A DNA stretch of 36,028 nucleotides. Origin: an uncultured Gammaproteobacteria bacterium (GTDB taxonomy: Bacteria > Pseudomonadota > Gammaproteobacteria > SZUA-152). The position numbers were made by a program, and so were the translations under genes. Under the pieces are notes generated by a model. It was given only the letters and a program-made list of their open reading frames with translations, was not told the DNA's origin and did not search any database. The stretch is from the NCBI GenBank assembly GCA_913009875.1, contig CAJVYS010000020.1, forward strand, positions 1 to 36,028, read 5' to 3'. Below are positions 15,796 to 23,747 of the stretch, in pieces (position 1 is the stretch's first letter; each line of letters opens with the position of its first letter).

Positions 15796-17439
15796 ATGGC
15801 TGGAAATTTAGGAAAAAGTGCTTTTTATTTTACGGTTATCGCTTTTATCTCCATTGCCTTAGTGGGTTGTTTACACGACGATGAGAGCGAAGAGGCCTTT
15901 GGCCTGCAAGTAGCGGAAGACATTAATCCGGATCCGGGTATCGTCGAGATCAATCTTGAGGCGCGTGAAGACTACGTCGAAATGATTCCGGGTGTACCCT
16001 CCAAGGTCTATACCTACAACGGCAGCGTGCCGGGGCCGCTGATCCGCGGTAAGGTGGGCGACACGCTTATCGTGCATTTCACCAATAATCTGCCCGAACC
16101 CACCACCATTCACTGGCATGGCCTGCGTCTGCCGGCGGACATGGATGGTTCATCGGTGGCGCAAACCCCCATTCAGCCCGGGGATTCCTTTACCTATAAG
16201 TTCGAGCTGACCGAGGCCTCGCTGTTCTGGTATCACCCCCATGTGCGCTCTAACGAACAAGTAGAGAAAGGTCTGGCGGGCGCCTTGCTGGTGAAGGAAA
16301 GGAAGCAGGATCTTGCCAAGGAAATTCGCAAGGCCAAGCAGAAAATACTGGTCATTGACGATGTATTGCTCGACGAAGACGGCCAAGTGGAAGCGGCCTT
16401 TACCGGTACCATCGAAGAAGTCCTGTTGAAAAAGATCAACGGTCGTGACGGTAATACGCTGTTGGTTAATGGGAGCGAGATGCCGACCATGTACGTCAAA
16501 TCAGGAGAGCCCGTCCGTTGGCGCATGGTCAATATCGCCAACACACGCTTCATGCGTGTCGTCGTACCGGGCCACAAGCTGACCCGCATCGGTGGTGATG
16601 GTGGGCTGCTGGAGACCCCCATCGAGGATCTGGATGACGTATTCCTGGTTTCCGGTCAGCGCGCCGACATCATGTTTGTCCCCAAGGGCAAGCCCGGCTC
16701 CGAGCTGATCGTCTACTGGAAGGATACCGCACGCGGTCGTCATTCCATCGATATCATGGATAACGGCATGGTGATGATGGGTGACGATGAAATGGACGGA
16801 AATTATCCAGACATCCCGCTCATGCGCCTGGTGTTCGAGAAAAACCACAAGCCCGCCAAGGAGCTTGACCTGCCTGAGAACCTGCGCACCATCGAGCCCA
16901 TCGACATCACCGGTGCCGCCGAAACGACCCTCAAATTCGGCCACAGCATGCCCATGGCCGATGGTACGGTTAAGTTCCTCATTAACGGCAAGACCTTTGG
17001 CGAAGTCACCCCTGCCGATGCGCCGGATGCACAGGTGGGCGAGACCCAGGTGTGGAATCTGGCCAACATGACCGGCGGTGACCATCCTTTCCATCTGCAT
17101 GGATTTTTCTTTCAGGTGCTGGAGACGGTATACAAGGATGAGAACGGCAACGTACTGGAAGTGGTGCCTGCACCGCCGCTGGAGAACGTCGACATGGTCA
17201 ACCTGCCTGCCCGCCGGGGCCCGCCTGGCGCGATGTCGATGGTAAAGATTGCCATCACGTTTGATCCCGCCGAAGGCCTCACTGGTGCGGACATCGAGGC
17301 GAACGGTGGCGTGGCGGTGATTGAGGATGCCGATCTTGGAATGGGCCAGCGCGGCCGTTCCGGTGGCTGGCAGTTCCACTGCCACATCCTCGAACATGCG
17401 GATGGCGGCATGATGTCCTACGTGGAGGTCTTCCAATAA
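15796..17439 (+). CDS. Multicopper oxidase lipoprotein
   Basis: 547-residue three-domain multicopper oxidase. All four copper-ligand motifs are visible: HWHG at 106-109, HPH at 147-149, HPFHLHG from His430 and HCHILEH from His528. The last contains the type 1 Cys (C529) and is followed by a Met-rich ADGGMMS that could give the axial ligand. The N-terminal signal has a lipobox-like LVGC (Cys25), so it is probably membrane-anchored in the periplasm. It couples oxidation of a metal ion or organic substrate to reduction of O2 to water. Cu(I) or Mn(II)/Fe(II) are candidates; there is no Met-rich CueO insert. ATG with GGGAGG upstream. A terminator follows. Confidence 0.92.
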   Translation: MAGNLGKSAFYFTVIAFISIALVGCLHDDESEEAFGLQVAEDINPDPGIVEINLEAREDYVEMIPGVPSKVYTYNGSVPGPLIRGKVGDTLIVHFTNNLPEPTTIHWHGLRLPADMDGSSVAQTPIQPGDSFTYKFELTEASLFWYHPHVRSNEQVEKGLAGALLVKERKQDLAKEIRKAKQKILVIDDVLLDEDGQVEAAFTGTIEEVLLKKINGRDGNTLLVNGSEMPTMYVKSGEPVRWRMVNIANTRFMRVVVPGHKLTRIGGDGGLLETPIEDLDDVFLVSGQRADIMFVPKGKPGSELIVYWKDTARGRHSIDIMDNGMVMMGDDEMDGNYPDIPLMRLVFEKNHKPAKELDLPENLRTIEPIDITGAAETTLKFGHSMPMADGTVKFLINGKTFGEVTPADAPDAQVGETQVWNLANMTGGDHPFHLHGFFFQVLETVYKDENGNVLEVVPAPPLENVDMVNLPARRGPPGAMSMVKIAITFDPAEGLTGADIEANGGVAVIEDADLGMGQRGRSGGWQFHCHILEHADGGMMSYVEVFQ

Positions 17440-17475
17440 AATGGCTTAACTGAAATTTATAGTTAATGCTGACCG

Positions 17476-17505
17476 AAACCCCCGGCATCGCCGGGGGTTT
17501 TTTTT
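17476..17505 (+). terminator. Rho-independent terminator
   Basis: AAACCCCCGGC and GCCGGGGGTTT around ATC, followed by a run of T to 17505, 36 bases after the oxidase stop. Confidence 0.93.
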
Positions 17506-17659
17506 GCCCTGCTGAAGGCAGGATTGCCGTTTGTTTCCTGTTCTGTAGAGACTCGCTGCTGTCCCGTTTAATGGATTATTGCAGTATTTCAAACCCCCGA
17601 TTTGTGGGGAAAGCCGCATGTTTGAGGGTATTTTGGACAAGAATTCAGGCGGCCCCTCA

Positions 17660-17733
17660 CGTCATTCCGGGCTTGACCCGGAATCCAGTGGTATCAATGA
17701 CTTCCTGGATGCCGGGTCAAGCCCGGCATGACG
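17660..17733. repeat. Palindromic repeat, GTCATTCCGGGC type
   Basis: 29-bp arms 17660-17688 and 17705-17733 are near-perfect inverted copies starting CGTCATTCCGGGCTTGACC. This is a very widespread intergenic repeat type in proteobacteria. Related pieces occur at 35865-35960. Confidence 0.8.
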
Positions 17734-17772
17734 GTGTGTTGTTAGCGGGGCAGCACTGGTCGAGAATTCATC

Positions 17773-19608
17773 CTACGCCGGCTCATGATCGATATCGCAG
17801 CAATGCAGCGGGGCCGCCTCCCGGCTCAGGATGGCACCGGTGACGGGATTGGGGCGGAAGGCGGTGCAGCCCTTCAGGCCCAGCTCATAGGCCTGTTCGA
17901 AAACCGAGCGGTAGGCGTCGAAGGGGAAGTCCCCGGGGATGTTGATGGTCTTGGCGATGGCGTTGTCGATGTAAGACTGGATAGTGGCCTGCATCTGCAG
18001 GTGGACCTCCGGCGGTAGTTCGCGGGCGGTGACGAAGGCCGGTGGCAGCGCCCCCTTTTCTTCCGCCTTGCCCCCCTGTTCCCGCCACAGGGCATGGGCA
18101 TAGTCCTCCACCGGGAAGGTCTGGTAGCTGCCGTCGGCCTGGCGGATGCGTCGCTGGAAGTGAAAATCGAACACCGGCTCCAGGCCGCTGGAGATGTTGT
18201 TGGCGAGCAGGCTGATGGTGCCGGTGGGCGCGATTGCCGTCAGGTGACTGTTGCGCAGGCCGTGGGCCGCGATCTGCTCGCGCAGCGCCGTGGGCAGGGT
18301 CTGGATGAAGGCGCCCTGCAGGTAGGCCGCCTGTTCGAAATAGGGGAACACGCCCTTTTCCTGTGCCAGCTCGCAGGAGGTTGCATAGGCCGTGTGACAG
18401 ATCCGCCGCATGATCGCGCTGGCGGTGTCATAGGAGACCGGCTCGCCGTAGCGGATGCCTAACATCAAGAGGGCATCCGCCAGGCCGGTGATGCCGAGTC
18501 CGATGCGACGGCTGCCCCGCACCTGTTCCCGCTGCTGGGGTAACGGGAAGTGGGAGACATCGATGACGTTGTCCAGCAGGCGCACCGCGAGGCGCACCTC
18601 GGCCTCGATGGCGGCATGGTCCAGGCTCGCCTGGGCGGTGAACGGCCGGTGCACGAAGCGGGGCAGATTGATGGAGCCCAGGTCGCAGGCGCCGTAGGGC
18701 GGCAGGGGGATCTCGCCGCAGGGATTGGTGGCGCTGATCCGTTCCCGGTACCACAGGTTGTTGAGGCGGTTGATGCGGTCGATGAACAGCACCCCGGGCT
18801 CGGCGACGTCGTAACTGGCCTGCATCAGGCGTGCCCACAGGGTGCGTGCGGAGATCACGCGCAGTTCCCGGCAGGGTTCCGGCTGCCGCCGCCCCGACCA
18901 CTGCCGGTCGACCATTTCGCCGCCGTCCTCCGGCGGCCCGCCCAGTTGCGCGGCGGGAAACACCAGCGGCCATTCCCGATCGCCCTTGACGGCCTGCATG
19001 AAGTCATCCGACACCAGCACGGAGAGGTTGAAATGGCGCAGTGCACGGCCGTCTCGCTTGGCGTCGATGAAGGCCTCGATGTCGGGGTGATCGCAGCGCA
19101 GCACCCCCATCATGGCGCCGCGCCGGTTGCCGGTGGAGATCAGGGTCTCGCACATGCTGTCCCAGATGCGCATGAACGAGACCGGCCCGGAGGCGATGGT
19201 GCCACCGCTGCGCGCCCGGCTGCCGGCGGGGCGCAGGGTAGAGAAGTCGTAGCCCACGCCGCCGCCCTGCTGCATGGTCAGGGCGCCTTCCTTCAGGGCC
19301 TCGAAGATGCCGTCCATGGCGTCCTCGATGGCGCCCATGACGAAGCAGTTGAACAGGGTGACGCGGCGTCGGGTGCCGGCGCCGGCGATGATCCGGCCGC
19401 CGGGCAAAAAGCGCAGCTGCGCCATGCTGTCGTAGAAGCGCTCCTCCCACACGGACTGGTCGCGGGGCTCTACGGCGGCCAGGGCGCGGGCGACGCGGCG
19501 CCAAGTGTCGGCAGGCTGCCGGTCCCGTACCTGGCCATCCTCGCTCCAGCGGTACTTGCTTTCCCAGATGTGCCGGGCGATGGGCGTGGTGAGGCCGTCG
19601 TCAGACAT
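17773..19608 (-). CDS. nrdJ: Adenosylcobalamin-dependent (class II) ribonucleotide reductase
   Basis: 611 residues, a compact class II enzyme that reduces ribonucleotides to deoxyribonucleotides using adenosylcobalamin and no oxygen. NPCGE at 295-299 carries the thiyl-radical Cys297 with catalytic Asn295 and Glu299. The redox pair fits Cys88 (LFNCFVMG) and Cys308 (YGACDLGSIN). The glycine-rich MQQGGGVGYDFSTLRP, STGNRRGAMMGVL and the C-terminal KGCTAFRPNPVTGAIL are family hallmarks. The extreme C-terminus has adjacent cysteines (HCCD, 602-605), which may replace the usual mobile CxxC tail. ATG with GAGGGG upstream. It lies 66 bases after rtcB, so is probably the last gene of the archease-rtcB operon. 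Confidence 0.93.
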   Translation of the reverse strand: MSDDGLTTPIARHIWESKYRWSEDGQVRDRQPADTWRRVARALAAVEPRDQSVWEERFYDSMAQLRFLPGGRIIAGAGTRRRVTLFNCFVMGAIEDAMDGIFEALKEGALTMQQGGGVGYDFSTLRPAGSRARSGGTIASGPVSFMRIWDSMCETLISTGNRRGAMMGVLRCDHPDIEAFIDAKRDGRALRHFNLSVLVSDDFMQAVKGDREWPLVFPAAQLGGPPEDGGEMVDRQWSGRRQPEPCRELRVISARTLWARLMQASYDVAEPGVLFIDRINRLNNLWYRERISATNPCGEIPLPPYGACDLGSINLPRFVHRPFTAQASLDHAAIEAEVRLAVRLLDNVIDVSHFPLPQQREQVRGSRRIGLGITGLADALLMLGIRYGEPVSYDTASAIMRRICHTAYATSCELAQEKGVFPYFEQAAYLQGAFIQTLPTALREQIAAHGLRNSHLTAIAPTGTISLLANNISSGLEPVFDFHFQRRIRQADGSYQTFPVEDYAHALWREQGGKAEEKGALPPAFVTARELPPEVHLQMQATIQSYIDNAIAKTINIPGDFPFDAYRSVFEQAYELGLKGCTAFRPNPVTGAILSREAAPLHCCDIDHEPA

Positions 19609-19674
19609 CGACAGGCCCCTCGGCCGGGGTTCCTGGTTGCAGTTGGTGTGGCCTGTGGGGAGGCATGATGTTCT

Positions 19675-21102
19675 TCAGCCCTTGATGCAGATCATCGGCA
19701 CCAACTTCGCCACCCGGCGCGCCAGGCCGGCCGCGTGCGCCGCCCGCACCACCGCCTCCACGTCCTTGTAGGCCCCCGGCGCCTCTTCGGCGATGCCGCG
19801 CCCGGAGGGACTGCGGATCAGCACACCCTGGGCCTCCAGCTCATCCTTGAGCTGCCGGCCACGCCAGGTGCGCAGCGCTTGGCGGCGGCTCATGCGTCGC
19901 CCCGCGCCGTGACAGGCGGAACCGAAGGCCTTGTCCATGCCCGTCCGGGTGCCGGCGAGAATATAGGACGCGGTGCCCATGGTGCCGCCGATGAGCACCG
20001 GCTGACCCACCTCGCGCAGGTCCGCCGGCAGGGCAGGGTGGCCCGGCCCGAAGGCGCGCGTGGCGCCCTTGCGGTGCACGAACAGGCGCCGCGGTTGGCC
20101 GTCCACTATCTGTTCCTCCTCCTTGCAGGTGTTGTGGGAGACGTCGTAGAGCAGATCGAGCCGACTGCCGGGGAAGATGTCGGCGAACACTCCGCGGGTG
20201 AGGTGGGTGATGATTTCACGGTTGGCCAGGGCGCAGTTGATGCCGGCGCGCATGGCGCCGAGGTACTGTTGGCCGAGGGTGGAGGTGATGGGCGCACAGG
20301 CCAGTTCCCGGTCCGGCAGCTCGATGCCATGGCTGGCGGCGGTGACTACCATGCGCTTGAGGAATTCCGTGCCGATCTGGTGGCCCAGGCCACGTGAGCC
20401 GCAGTGGATGCTGACCTTCACGTCGTCCTGCTTGATGCCGAAGGCCGCGGCGATGTCCGCGTCGTAGATATCGGTCACCCGCTGCACCTCCAGGTAGTGA
20501 TTGCCGGAGCCCAGGGTGCCCATCTCGTCCTTCTGCCGCTGCTTGGCGTGCGCCGACACCTGCGCCGGGTCGGCCCCCGGCATGCAGCCGCCTTCCTCGA
20601 TGCGGGCCAGGTCCGCGGCTTCTCCCTGGCCGCGCTCCACCGCCCAGCGGGCGCCGCCGCTGAGCATGGCGTCCATCTCCCGGGGCGTGAGGTGCAGGTT
20701 GCCGGTGCTGCCCACGCCGGCGGGGATGCGGTGATAGAGGGCGTCCGCCAGACGCTGCTGCGCGGTGAGGATCTGCGCCGGCGTCAGCCCGGTGTGCAGG
20801 GTGCGCACCCCGCAGGAGATGTCGAAGCCCACCCCGCCGGCGGAGACCACGCCGTCCTCCGGATCAAAGGCCGCCACGCCGCCGATGGGGAAGCCGTAGC
20901 CCCAGTGGGCGTCGGGCATGGCGTAGGAGGCGCGCACGATCCCCGGCAGGGTGGCCACGTTGACCATCTGCTCCCAGACCTTGTCGTCCATCTCCTCGAT
21001 GAGCGTGCGGTCGGCATAGATCACCCCGGGGACACGCATCTTGCCTGTGGGCGGAATCTGCCATTCGCTGTCGGATACCTGTTGCAGCCGGCTCATATCC
21101 AT
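19675..21102 (-). CDS. rtcB: RNA-splicing ligase RtcB
   Basis: 475-residue GTP- and Mn-dependent RNA ligase that joins 2',3'-cyclic phosphate (or 3'-phosphate) ends to 5'-OH ends. Visible hallmarks are AMPDAHWGYGFPIGGVAAFD, GGVGFDISCGVR (metal ligands Asp94 and Cys97), SIHCGSRGLGHQIG, DVSHNTCKEE, and FGPGHPALP with the His that takes GMP. The ATG at 21102 has GGAAGG seven bases upstream; a second ATG two codons later is possible. It is 13 bases after archease, whose product activates RtcB. No RtcA cyclase or RtcR regulator is in the window, and I found no sigma-54 promoter before the operon. Confidence 0.95.
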   Translation of the reverse strand: MDMSRLQQVSDSEWQIPPTGKMRVPGVIYADRTLIEEMDDKVWEQMVNVATLPGIVRASYAMPDAHWGYGFPIGGVAAFDPEDGVVSAGGVGFDISCGVRTLHTGLTPAQILTAQQRLADALYHRIPAGVGSTGNLHLTPREMDAMLSGGARWAVERGQGEAADLARIEEGGCMPGADPAQVSAHAKQRQKDEMGTLGSGNHYLEVQRVTDIYDADIAAAFGIKQDDVKVSIHCGSRGLGHQIGTEFLKRMVVTAASHGIELPDRELACAPITSTLGQQYLGAMRAGINCALANREIITHLTRGVFADIFPGSRLDLLYDVSHNTCKEEEQIVDGQPRRLFVHRKGATRAFGPGHPALPADLREVGQPVLIGGTMGTASYILAGTRTGMDKAFGSACHGAGRRMSRRQALRTWRGRQLKDELEAQGVLIRSPSGRGIAEEAPGAYKDVEAVVRAAHAAGLARRVAKLVPMICIKG

Positions 21103-21115
21103 GTCATGCCTTCCT

Positions 21116-21547
21116 TCACACGTCCACCACGCACTGCGCCACCCAGTGCCCGCGGTTGTCCTGATAGACCCTGAGTTCGGTATAGGTGGCGCCCTTCACC
21201 TCCACCGCCGGCCGGTGGCGCGGCACATCCACCGGCTCCCCCCAGGCCTTGGCGCGCAGACAGCCGTCTTCGACGGTGACATCGAAGCGGGAGAACAGCA
21301 TGCGGCGCGTGGCCATTTCAAAGATCAGGGCATTCAGCCAGTCCGCCAGCAGCAGTTCCAGGTCCGGTTCCTCACAGTGAATAGTGATTGCCTGTCGTGG
21401 CCGTACCCGCTGGGGGTTCGTGATGATGGCGCACAGGGCCATTGCTGCCTGGGAAAAGGCCTCGGCCAGGGTGTCACCAACTCCCCGCACGCCGATATCG
21501 GCTGGGTGTTCGAAATGTTCCCAGAAGCCGCTTCTTGTATCTGTCAC
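21116..21547 (-). CDS. Archease
   Basis: 143-residue archease. FEHPADIGVRGVGDTLAEAF (metal-binding Asp17 region), LLLADWLNALIFEM and the terminal Asp of the sequence are family features. Archease promotes guanylylation and turnover of RtcB. It lies directly upstream of rtcB on the same strand, which supports the pairing. The start is a GTG at 21547, the only in-frame start giving full length, with GGGGG about nine bases before it. It is the first gene of the operon and divergent from the HPF gene (137-base gap). Confidence 0.9.
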   Translation of the reverse strand: MTDTRSGFWEHFEHPADIGVRGVGDTLAEAFSQAAMALCAIITNPQRVRPRQAITIHCEEPDLELLLADWLNALIFEMATRRMLFSRFDVTVEDGCLRAKAWGEPVDVPRHRPAVEVKGATYTELRVYQDNRGHWVAQCVVDV

Positions 21548-21684
21548 CGCATGCCCCCAGATCTAAAGTAGCAAGCCGGCACAAAGCTAACTACAGTGAG
21601 TATAGGTGATCAGGATGTTTCTTTTTCATGACCTGAAGCTACGGCCTCAGGCATGAATCATCGACCGAGGAGGAAGATATAACC

Positions 21685-22248
21685 ATGCAATTACCTCTGA
21701 AAATCACTTTCCGCGACATGCCCCCCTCACCGGCCGTCGAGGCCGCGATCCGCGAGAAGGCCGAAAAACTGGACCGCTTCTATGATCGCATCATGGCCTG
21801 CAAGGTGGTCGTCATCGCCCCCCACAAACACCACCATAAGGGTAAGATTTATCAGATTCACATCGATCTCACCGTGCCCAACGGGGAGGTGGTCGTCAGT
21901 CGCGACAATCACGAAAACCATGCCCATGAAGACATCTATGTGGCGATCCGGGATGCCTTCAATGCCGCCCGACGCCAGCTGGAGGATTTCTCCCGCAAGC
22001 AGCGTGGCGACGTGAAGCACCACGAGGCGCCGCCAACGGGACAGATAAAGGCGATCCTGCCGAGCCAGGACCACGGCTTCATCCTCGGCCGGGATGGACG
22101 CGATATCTACTTCCATCGCAACAGTGTGGTCGACGCCGATTTCGATAAACTCGAGGAAGGCATGGAGGTTCGTTTTGTCGAAGAAGAAGGCGAGCAGGGT
22201 CCGCAGGCCAGCACCGTTCATCTCATCGGCAAACACCATCCGGTTTGA
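21685..22248 (+). CDS. Ribosome hibernation factor (HPF/RaiA) fused to a cold-shock domain
   Basis: 187 residues in two parts. Residues 1-105 are an HPF/RaiA domain (MQLPLKITFRDMPPSPAVEA, DRIMACKVVV, HEDIYVAIRDAFNAARRQLE), which binds the 30S decoding region and idles ribosomes. Residues 117-185 are a cold-shock (S1-like) domain: GQIKAILPSQDHGFILGRDG and IYFHRNSV are the RNP-type motifs. Ordinary long HPF carries a different dimerisation tail. ATG with GAGGAGGAAG upstream. It heads a run of four co-directional small genes and is divergent from the RNA ligase operon. Confidence 0.88.
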   Translation: MQLPLKITFRDMPPSPAVEAAIREKAEKLDRFYDRIMACKVVVIAPHKHHHKGKIYQIHIDLTVPNGEVVVSRDNHENHAHEDIYVAIRDAFNAARRQLEDFSRKQRGDVKHHEAPPTGQIKAILPSQDHGFILGRDGRDIYFHRNSVVDADFDKLEEGMEVRFVEEEGEQGPQASTVHLIGKHHPV

Positions 22249-22281
22249 TACCAGCAAGTAATATTTCGGGAGAAGCACGCA

Positions 22282-22527
22282 ATGAACGAACACATCCATG
22301 TCGCGCAGGTTGGGGCGCCCGATCCGGAGCTGAACAACTCTCCCATCGCCGAAGAATCCGATGAAGATCGGGAGGTGCTGAGGCAGGAGGTTCCCGGCGA
22401 ACCCGTCTGTGTGTTCAACAATACCAGTTACCCCACGGGTGAACGCGTCTGCAGTGGCGATGCCCTGCTCCGTTGTGACTACGGCATCTGGGTGAGAGAA
22501 GGTACCTGTGACCCCGACAATCCGTGA
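22282..22527 (+). CDS. Small acidic protein with cysteine-rich C-terminus
   Basis: 81 residues. The acidic N-terminal half (PIAEESDEDREVLRQEV) is followed by CVFNNTSYPTGERVCSGD, then LLRCDYGIWVREGTC, with four regularly placed cysteines resembling the short DUF1496-type module. No signal peptide. It is 33 bases after the HPF fusion gene and 29 before the DksA-like gene. Role unknown. Confidence 0.7.
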   Translation: MNEHIHVAQVGAPDPELNNSPIAEESDEDREVLRQEVPGEPVCVFNNTSYPTGERVCSGDALLRCDYGIWVREGTCDPDNP

Positions 22528-22556
22528 TCACTGGCTGATGAGGAAGAGAGACCGCA

Positions 22557-22946
22557 ATGCTGAATCATGCACAAATACAGGAATTCAAGAATATTCTCGA
22601 GAAGCGCTACTTTGAGTTGCACGAGGAGATTCGTCAGGCGCTGTTGAAGTCGGATAATGAGCAATACATCGATCTGGCCGGACAGGTGCATGACCTGGAA
22701 GATCAATCCGTCGCTGATCTGCTGGTGGACGTCAACCTGGCCGAAATTACCCGCCATATCCATGAGCTCCGCGAGGTCGAAGACGCCCTCATGTGCATCG
22801 CCAAAGGGACTTACGGTGTGTGCGTGGACACCGGCGAGCCCATCGAACTGGAGCGTCTGAAGGCCCAGCCCACTGCTAAACGGACCAGGGAGGCGCAGGA
22901 GGCCTATGAAAAAACTCACGCCGGTCACACCCATTCCAGCCTATAG
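22557..22946 (+). CDS. TraR/DksA-family protein with degenerate zinc finger
   Basis: 129 residues. A helical N-terminal part (residues 1-80) is followed by YGVCVDTGEPIELERLKAQP, the C-terminal TraR/DksA signature. Where the canonical finger has four cysteines (CxxC...CxxC), only one remains (YGVCVDTG), so zinc binding is unlikely. Such proteins often bind the RNA polymerase secondary channel or are found with stress genes. The DxxDxA tip motif of DksA is not obvious (DLEDQSVADLL is the nearest). ATG with GAGGAAGAGAG upstream. A His-rich tail (HAGHTH) ends the protein. Confidence 0.82.
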   Translation: MLNHAQIQEFKNILEKRYFELHEEIRQALLKSDNEQYIDLAGQVHDLEDQSVADLLVDVNLAEITRHIHELREVEDALMCIAKGTYGVCVDTGEPIELERLKAQPTAKRTREAQEAYEKTHAGHTHSSL

Positions 22947-22963
22947 AAAACCCCTGTTCCGTC

Positions 22964-22987
22964 TGTAGGAGCGGCTTCAGCCGCGAC
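22964..22987. repeat. REP-like sequence
   Basis: TGTAGGAGCGGCTTCAGCCG is the head of the REP family known from Pseudomonas and relatives, with core palindrome GCGGCT-TCA-GCCGC. It lies in the 197-base gap between the DksA-like and DUF5335-like genes; nothing else is seen there. Confidence 0.6.
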
Positions 22988-23143
22988 AACGAAATCAAAC
23001 CAACAGGTCGTGGCAGAAGCCGCCGTGTGACATAAATGGTCGTGCCAGATTGAGAGGGTCGCGGGCCTTTAATCCCGCCAGACCGCACCCATATTGATAG
23101 TTGTACTTCCCTCACATCAATGGCCAATAAAGGAGTGATGACG

Positions 23144-23494
23144 ATGGCGACACGTACGCTCAACAAGTTGGACTGGGAGGCCTATCTCAATCGCGTCAGT
23201 AAAGAACTGGGTGCCTGTCTGGCGGAGGTCGAAGTAGCCGGGCTGGGTATCGGCGATCAGGTCGAGGCCGAATGGGTAACGCTGACGGGCGCCAGTTACG
23301 ACCCCAAGGATGATCTGGTGGTGATGGATCTGCTCAGCAGGGACGACAAGAATGTGGAGCACCTGGTGCACAGGCCTGTCGAACTGGTGGTGAACGAAGA
23401 GGCCGGTGGACTGGCCGGTCTGGTGGTGGCCGACGCTGATGGCCAGCGGACGATCCTCAGATTGAAAAAGCCCTTGGCGCTGCCGCCCGTCTGA
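23144..23494 (+). CDS. DUF5335-like protein
   Basis: 116 residues: ATRTLNKLDWEAYLNRVSKE, then GDQVEAEWVTLTGASYDPKD, DLVVMDLLSRDDKNVEHLVH and RPVELVVNEEAGGLAGLVVA. This pattern matches the DUF5335 family as I recall it, of unknown role. I chose the ATG at 23144 with GGAG eight bases upstream; an ATG at 23120 would add eight residues. It is the last of the four genes starting with the HPF fusion. A stem-loop at 23585 follows. Confidence 0.75.
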   Translation: MATRTLNKLDWEAYLNRVSKELGACLAEVEVAGLGIGDQVEAEWVTLTGASYDPKDDLVVMDLLSRDDKNVEHLVHRPVELVVNEEAGGLAGLVVADADGQRTILRLKKPLALPPV

Positions 23495-23584
23495 GATCGA
23501 TACGATTCAGGCGGTGTCAGCTGAGTCCCAGCCTGTGCCGGGATGAGGCACTACACTGGGGGGTTTCCATAACGAGCACCGGAA

Positions 23585-23611
23585 AGAAGGCGCCTCGCAA
23601 GGGCGCCTTCT
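23585..23611 (+). terminator. Stem-loop, possible terminator
   Basis: AGAAGGCGCC and GGCGCCTTCT form a perfect 10-bp stem with a 7-base loop, followed by only a weak T-rich stretch (GTGTTG). It lies 90 bases after the DUF5335-like gene and faces the convergent cytochrome gene. Confidence 0.55.
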
Positions 23612-23747
23612 GTGTTGCTGGGGTTTAGATGAGGGTCTGTATGCTCAGGTGGGTTCCACCCGCTCGTTCTTCACATCCGTGGCGCCGGGGCTCCCACCAG
23701 TCCAGAAGTTCGGCCAAGCGGGCGCACCGCGGACGTGAGCACGGTAT

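Larger units (their letters stand above)
17440..17772. other. 333-bp gene-free region
   Basis: Between the oxidase and nrdJ stop codons (convergent) the sequence holds a terminator at 17476-17505 and a palindromic repeat at 17660-17733. The rest shows no coding pattern. Confidence 0.7.

Noticed and set aside
17660-17733. Terminator for nrdJ
   Set aside because: It is a long palindrome without a T-tract and belongs to a widespread dispersed repeat family, so it is listed as a repeat. It could still slow transcription.
18550-19668. Long open frame on the plus strand opposite nrdJ
   Set aside because: It mirrors the codons of a well-recognised gene in GC-rich DNA, and its translation has no family features. 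The same holds for long opposite frames at 8750-9808, 13201-14208, 28127-29473 and 19735-20397.
19609-19674. Cobalamin riboswitch before nrdJ
   Set aside because: The gap to rtcB is only 66 bases, too short for the riboswitch, and no B12-box-like sequence is seen. The 137 bases before archease also lack one.
21548-21684. Sigma-54 promoter for the archease-rtcB operon
   Set aside because: E. coli rtcBA uses one, so I looked for GG-N10-GC on both strands of the gap and found none with proper -24 and -12 boxes.
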